Origin: SIG701 sp045577175
GTDB lineage: Bacteria > Bacillota > Clostridia > Oscillospirales > CAG-272
Direction: 5' to 3'
DNA: 26,139 nucleotides
NCBI GenBank assembly: GCA_045577175.1
Contig: JAZNHT010000045.1
Span: 1 to 26,139 of the forward strand
A model generated the notes under the pieces. The model searched no databases. It was not told the origin of the DNA and was given only the letters and a program-made list of their open reading frames with translations. The translations under genes and the position numbers were made by a program. Shown piece by piece: positions 23,613-26,139 of the stretch (its first letter is position 1; the number at the start of each line of letters is the position of its first letter).

Positions 23613-24698
23613 TTACGGATATTCAATTCCGGGCATAGAGTTGATTTTTTCGAGTAGTTCGACAAAGCGTTCATCGTTGCGGACACCATCAAAAGCAGAA
23701 TGATCAAGATGCAAGAGCATACAGTCACGTTCCCGGTGGGAGGTGGCAAAGGAGTGATCGTAGGTGATTTGATTCATGAAAGGATTGGCGGAATAACGGT
23801 GTTCGCCAAGGGGTAAATTGTCAGCAAAAAGCGATGAATCGTACCATTTTTCGATTGTTGCATACATTGCTTCACGGTTTTCTGCTCGCGCATACATTTG
23901 TGCAAGTTCGTTGTAAAGTGCAGCATAAGCATAGTGAATCCACGTCTTGCTGCCGTCGCAATAAACAAGATCAAGAATCTTTACCGCTGTTTCATATGCG
24001 AAAATTTTTGTGTTTTGATCCGGAAAAGACATTCCCATGAGTGCCCATGCAGCTCCTTCGCCGTAATACCGGAATATCTGCTGACACCAGAGTGTTTTTT
24101 CTTCGTATCCGTCGATTTTTGAGAGCATCTCTGCTCTTAGCGTCCCCCAATCACCACCCATATTGGCAATACGGAGTACATTTTCACGCTCCCCAAGAAT
24201 ATTGTAAACACTGTGGAGAGAATAGATTGTTTTACTTCGGAGTTCGTTATCGGTGGAGTCATCGAGGATTTTTTCGTAATATGCCGCCGCATTACGGTAG
24301 TGTTCCAGAAAAACTTCCCGCGGTTCATCGGGGTGAGCAATGTATTCGTGTGTTTGAGCAAGTTCAAAACGGATGTGATTGTTGTGCGGATAACGGTGAT
24401 ACAGTTTCTCCCATACGGAAAGAGCTTGTTCGCTGGTTGTTTCGGGGAGTTCGCAGAACTTTACGGCTTCCTCAATGTCACGCTCCATGGCATCCGGAGC
24501 GATACCGAAGAAAACATCGGCAGAAACACCGAACAATGTCGTCAGCGGAACGATCTGAGAAATGTCCGGCGAACAAAGGTCGGTTTCCCATTTCGAAACG
24601 GATTGTGCGGAAATATTAAGTTTTGATGCTAATTCTTCCTGCGTCCATCCATTTGCCTTGCGTAGTTTTTTGATTGTCTGACCAATGGTGGCTGTCAT
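23613..24698 (-). CDS. XRE-family regulator with a TPR-like C-terminal domain
   Basis: A 361-residue protein. Residues about 6-61 form a Cro/CI-type helix-turn-helix (TIGQTIKKLRKANGWTQEEL, then SAQSVSKWETDLCSPDI and LFGVSADVFF). The remaining ~300 residues are helical, with repeats of paired helices (SVWEKLYHRYPHNNHIRFEL, YYEKILDD, YAALYNELAQMYARAENRE), suggesting a TPR-like sensor domain. The start is the ATG at 24696-24698, preceded by AAGGGGA. The gene is visibly more AT-rich in codon choice than its neighbours, so it may have been acquired. Neighbouring genes give no target; it is probably monocistronic with its own promoter and terminator. Confidence 0.8.
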   Translation of the reverse strand: MTATIGQTIKKLRKANGWTQEELASKLNISAQSVSKWETDLCSPDISQIVPLTTLFGVSADVFFGIAPDAMERDIEEAVKFCELPETTSEQALSVWEKLYHRYPHNNHIRFELAQTHEYIAHPDEPREVFLEHYRNAAAYYEKILDDSTDNELRSKTIYSLHSVYNILGERENVLRIANMGGDWGTLRAEMLSKIDGYEEKTLWCQQIFRYYGEGAAWALMGMSFPDQNTKIFAYETAVKILDLVYCDGSKTWIHYAYAALYNELAQMYARAENREAMYATIEKWYDSSLFADNLPLGEHRYSANPFMNQITYDHSFATSHRERDCMLLHLDHSAFDGVRNDERFVELLEKINSMPGIEYP

Positions 24699-24740
24699 AA
24701 AAATTCCCCTTAAATAAAGAATTCCGGTACCGTTGCATAT

Positions 24741-24769
24741 AGTATACCGAAAATCTGCACGAAAGTCCA
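24741..24769 (-). promoter_or_regulatory. Probable promoter of the XRE gene
   Basis: On the minus strand TGGACT (24764-24769), a 17-nt spacer and TATACT (24741-24746), about 40 nt before the start codon. Confidence 0.6.
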
Positions 24770-24898
24770 CCATTCAGATGTATGAAAAAATCCAACTCCG
24801 GGTTGTTTTTTCCAAATTCGCACAAAAACTATTCTATGCCCGTAAGTTTTGAAAAAGGAGTTCGGAAGGTACACCGTGTTGCCCGGCATATTTTCCTA

Positions 24899-24928
24899 TT
24901 GACAAAAAACAGGATTCCGCGGTATAAT
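24899..24928 (+). promoter_or_regulatory. Promoter of rnpB
   Basis: Perfect TTGACA (24899-24904) and TATAAT (24923-24928) boxes with an 18-nt spacer, placed 6 nt before the predicted 5' end of the RNA. Confidence 0.9.
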
Positions 24929-24934
24929 ATTTGC

Positions 24935-25283
24935 GAGCAGGTTAAACTGTCGCGTGCCGTTATGCCGAAAGGTCGCGGCATGAGGAAAGTCCGGGCATCA
25001 TAGGGCAGGATAACGGATAACGTCCGCCGGAGGTGACTCCCGGGATAGTGCAACAGAGATATACCGCCGAGCGAGTTTACTCGATCGGTAAGGGTGGAAA
25101 GGCGAGGTAAGAGCTCACCCGGCCTCATGGTAACATGGGGGCGCTGTAAACCCTATCCGATGCAACACCGTATGTGCGCCCGATCGGCCCGATCACCGTG
25201 CGCGCGGGTGGCTAAAGTTTTGCGGCAACGTAAAGCGAAGATAGATGACAGTTCACGACAGAACCCGGCTTACAGACCTGCTC
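24935..25283 (+). ncRNA. rnpB: RNase P RNA (type A)
   Basis: About 349 nt. The 5' end GAGCAGG (24935-24941) pairs with CCTGCTC (25277-25283) to close helix P1. The universal core is present: GAGGAAAGTCCGGGC at about 24981-24995 (P4 5' strand and CR-I) and ACAGAACCCGGCTTACAG near the 3' end (CR-V and P4 3' strand), plus the GAGGTAAGAGCTCACC region of the specificity domain. It is the catalytic RNA that trims the 5' leaders of tRNA precursors. The layout fits the ancestral type A rather than the Bacillus type B. It has its own strong promoter and is followed by a T-rich run (TCTCTTTTATTTATT). Ends are good to within a few bases. Confidence 0.95.
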
Positions 25284-25358
25284 TCTTTTATTTATTCCGC
25301 ACGCCATCGGATTTTTGAAGAAATTCGCGCATTTTCGAAAAGAATTTCAAAAACACTC

Positions 25359-25387
25359 TTGACAAATCCGAAAGAGCCTGCTATAAT
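25359..25387 (+). promoter_or_regulatory. Promoter of tRNA-Thr
   Basis: TTGACA (25359-25364) and TATAAT (25382-25387) separated by 17 nt, starting transcription about 10 nt before the tRNA. Confidence 0.9.
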
Positions 25388-25402
25388 ATTATTCGCTGTG
25401 AT

Positions 25403-25478
25403 GCTGCTATGGCTCAGTTGGTAGAGCACATCCTTGGTAAGGATGAGGTCCCCAGTTCGAATCTGGGTAGCAGCTCCA
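25403..25478 (+). tRNA. tRNA-Thr (anticodon GGT)
   Basis: 76 nt including an encoded CCA. The acceptor arm GCTGCTA/TAGCAGC, D arm GCTC/GAGC, anticodon arm CATCC/GGATG with loop TTGGTAA, and T arm CCCAG/CTGGG with TTCGAAT all pair. The anticodon GGT reads ACC/ACU (threonine). The discriminator base is U. Confidence 0.97.
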
Positions 25479-25484
25479 GAATAA

Positions 25485-25521
25485 CCCCATGCCTATTCGG
25501 GCGTGGGGTTTTTGGTTTTTT
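25485..25521 (+). terminator. Terminator of tRNA-Thr
   Basis: Nine-base arms CCCCATGCC (25485-25493) and GGCGTGGGG (one G.U pair) followed by TTTTTGGTTTTTT. Confidence 0.9.
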
Positions 25522-25827
25522 ATATGCAATTCGACCCGGTACCTTTTTGTGCCAGCGAAAAAGGTTTACGTTGGCGGGCACGGCACGACGGGTACAGTTT
25601 TTGCTAAACCGCCAACGCCAGTTCAGAATCTGGGCAGACAAGCTAAAAAACACCGTAGGACGGTGTTTTTGCGAAGTCTGTCTCCCTAAAGCAAGGAGCC
25701 GAAGGAGTGAGCTTGCGAGCGAGGCGCGGCGACGCGACTTGGCTTCGCCAAGTCGTTGCGACGGGAGTGGAAGCAGCTCCAAAAAAACCCCATGCCCAAT
25801 AGAGCGGTACTCTTAAGGACAGTTTTT
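25522..25827. repeat. Palindrome-rich interval with tRNA-Thr-derived fragments
   Basis: About 300 bases without a gene. It holds 9-bp inverted arms at 25569-25577/25609-25617; an 18/19 match to the tRNA T arm (25618-25637); a hairpin with T tract like a terminator at 25646-25670; a 9-bp hairpin at 25735-25755; and, at 25772-25796, a 23/25 copy of the tRNA 3' end plus the left arm of its terminator (original at 25469-25493). Reading frames that cover it on either strand are translations of the tRNA and its palindromes. It may be a decayed second tRNA unit or the scar of an element that used the tRNA as its attachment site. Confidence 0.6.
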
Positions 25828-25832
25828 CAAAA

Positions 25833-25866
25833 TACGGCATATCTCGAAAGAGGTATGCCGTTTTTG
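25833..25866 (+). terminator. Terminator-like hairpin
   Basis: A 12-bp stem (ACGGCATATCTC with its partner, one G.U pair) closed by a GAAA tetraloop and followed by TTTTTGCTTTTG. No gene precedes it directly, so it may belong to a lost gene. Two perfect 7-bp inverted repeats follow at once (25866-25872/25879-25885 and 25890-25896/25904-25910). Confidence 0.65.
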
Positions 25867-25910
25867 CTTTTGTGTCTACAAAAGCAGTGCTTGTCAGGAA
25901 AATTGACAAG

Positions 25911-26076
25911 TCATAGATGAACACAAGGGAGGCTCATTATCGCCCGACATTACACCTAAAAGGTGAAAAGGAGTACGAACAAAAAGGGCGATGTTCTTAG
26001 CGGAGAAATATCGAATCAATTTACTTTAGTTAATACGCAGTAAACAAATAGATAGCCCCGACAGATTGGAATTTGT
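25911..26076. other. Non-coding interval near the right edge
   Basis: More AT-rich than the rest of the window. It contains a long-range pairing ATCGCCC/GGGCGAT (about 25940-25946 with 25987-25993) enclosing a small CACC/GGTG hairpin. A 28-codon frame from an ATG at 25917 has no ribosome binding site and is probably not a gene. I do not recognise a riboswitch. Confidence 0.3.
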
Positions 26077-26139
26077 TCACTTGTTTTTTATTTTACCGAC
26101 TATCCATTTGATTAACAAGATTGCCCCTGCGATTGCTGC
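26077..26139 (-). CDS. C-terminal end of an unidentified membrane protein (cut by window edge)
   Basis: Twenty codons and a TGA stop on the minus strand, open to the edge. The peptide AAIAGAILLIKWIVGKIKNK is a hydrophobic span with a basic tail, as at the C-terminus of a small membrane protein or hydrophobic peptide. Base composition is more AT-rich than most of the window. The family cannot be judged from this fragment. Confidence 0.4.
   Translation of the reverse strand, partial: AAIAGAILLIKWIVGKIKNK

Noticed and set aside
25409..25816. A 135-codon frame starting MAQLVEHILGKDEVPSSNLG
   Set aside because: It is the translation of tRNA-Thr and its downstream palindromes, a common spurious prediction.
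25643..25924. A 93-codon minus-strand frame
   Set aside because: Covers two hairpins and a terminator in the tRNA-downstream interval; no ribosome binding site.
25936..25995. Possible riboswitch in the right-edge interval
   Set aside because: Only one 7-bp long-range pairing and a 4-bp hairpin are seen; no known aptamer core is recognised and no downstream gene is visible.

Overview
The window looks like a chromosomal segment of a spore-forming Clostridia (Bacillota), probably an uncultured gut-type lineage with moderately high GC. The evidence is the pair of spore-maturation genes spmA/spmB, an AbrB/SpoVT-type regulator, a B. subtilis-length RNase J, a type-A RNase P RNA, sigma-A promoters with 17-18 nt spacing, strong AGGAGG-type ribosome binding sites, and housekeeping genes packed into overlapping operons. 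The species cannot be named from the sequence. High GC produces many long antisense reading frames; I treat these as shadows.

Layout. 1-6314, all minus strand: RNase J with its own promoter and a ~270 nt leader, then a ~0.6 kb multi-hairpin intergenic element (copy A), then Dabb protein, U32/TrhP-like protein, uppP, an RlmD-family methyltransferase and a truncated membrane protein. 6342-7825, minus: spmA-spmB and a small membrane protein, divergent from a short AbrB-like regulator with a cysteine-rich tail (8005-8253). 8254-8996: terminators, a nested palindrome, a GlsB/YeaQ-type membrane protein, and opposed promoters. 8997-12263, plus: copper-type P-ATPase copA and a stand-alone class II glutamine amidotransferase. 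12331-15087, minus: a cytoplasmic Asp-box (sialidase-like) protein, and a 2-dehydro-3-deoxygalactonokinase/KDPG-KDPGal aldolase pair. 15220-23302, minus: a maltodextrin system (binding protein, two permeases, then MalQ and GlgP), split by a second, larger copy (copy B) of the multi-hairpin element. 23613-24698, minus: an XRE regulator with a TPR-like tail. 24899-25521: rnpB and tRNA-Thr(GGT), each with its own promoter. From 25522 to the end: palindrome-rich non-coding DNA with tRNA-Thr-derived fragments, and the last 20 codons of an unidentified membrane protein.

How the genes work together. The sugar operon imports maltodextrins (no ATPase is encoded, so an ATPase from elsewhere is presumably shared), rearranges them with MalQ and phosphorolyses them to glucose-1-phosphate with GlgP. 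DgoK and the aldolase finish catabolism of 2-keto-3-deoxy sugar acids to pyruvate and a triose phosphate.

The most unusual signal is the pair of long intergenic elements at 3736-4334 and 19016-19794. Both lie in the same orientation relative to co-directional flanking genes, both fill almost the whole interval from one gene's stop codon to the next gene's ribosome binding site, and both are chains of hairpins whose stems differ compensatorily between copies. The non-Watson-Crick positions I found are A.C on the plus strand but G.U on the minus strand, the strand on which the flanking genes are transcribed. This points to a structured RNA element rather than a passive DNA palindrome.
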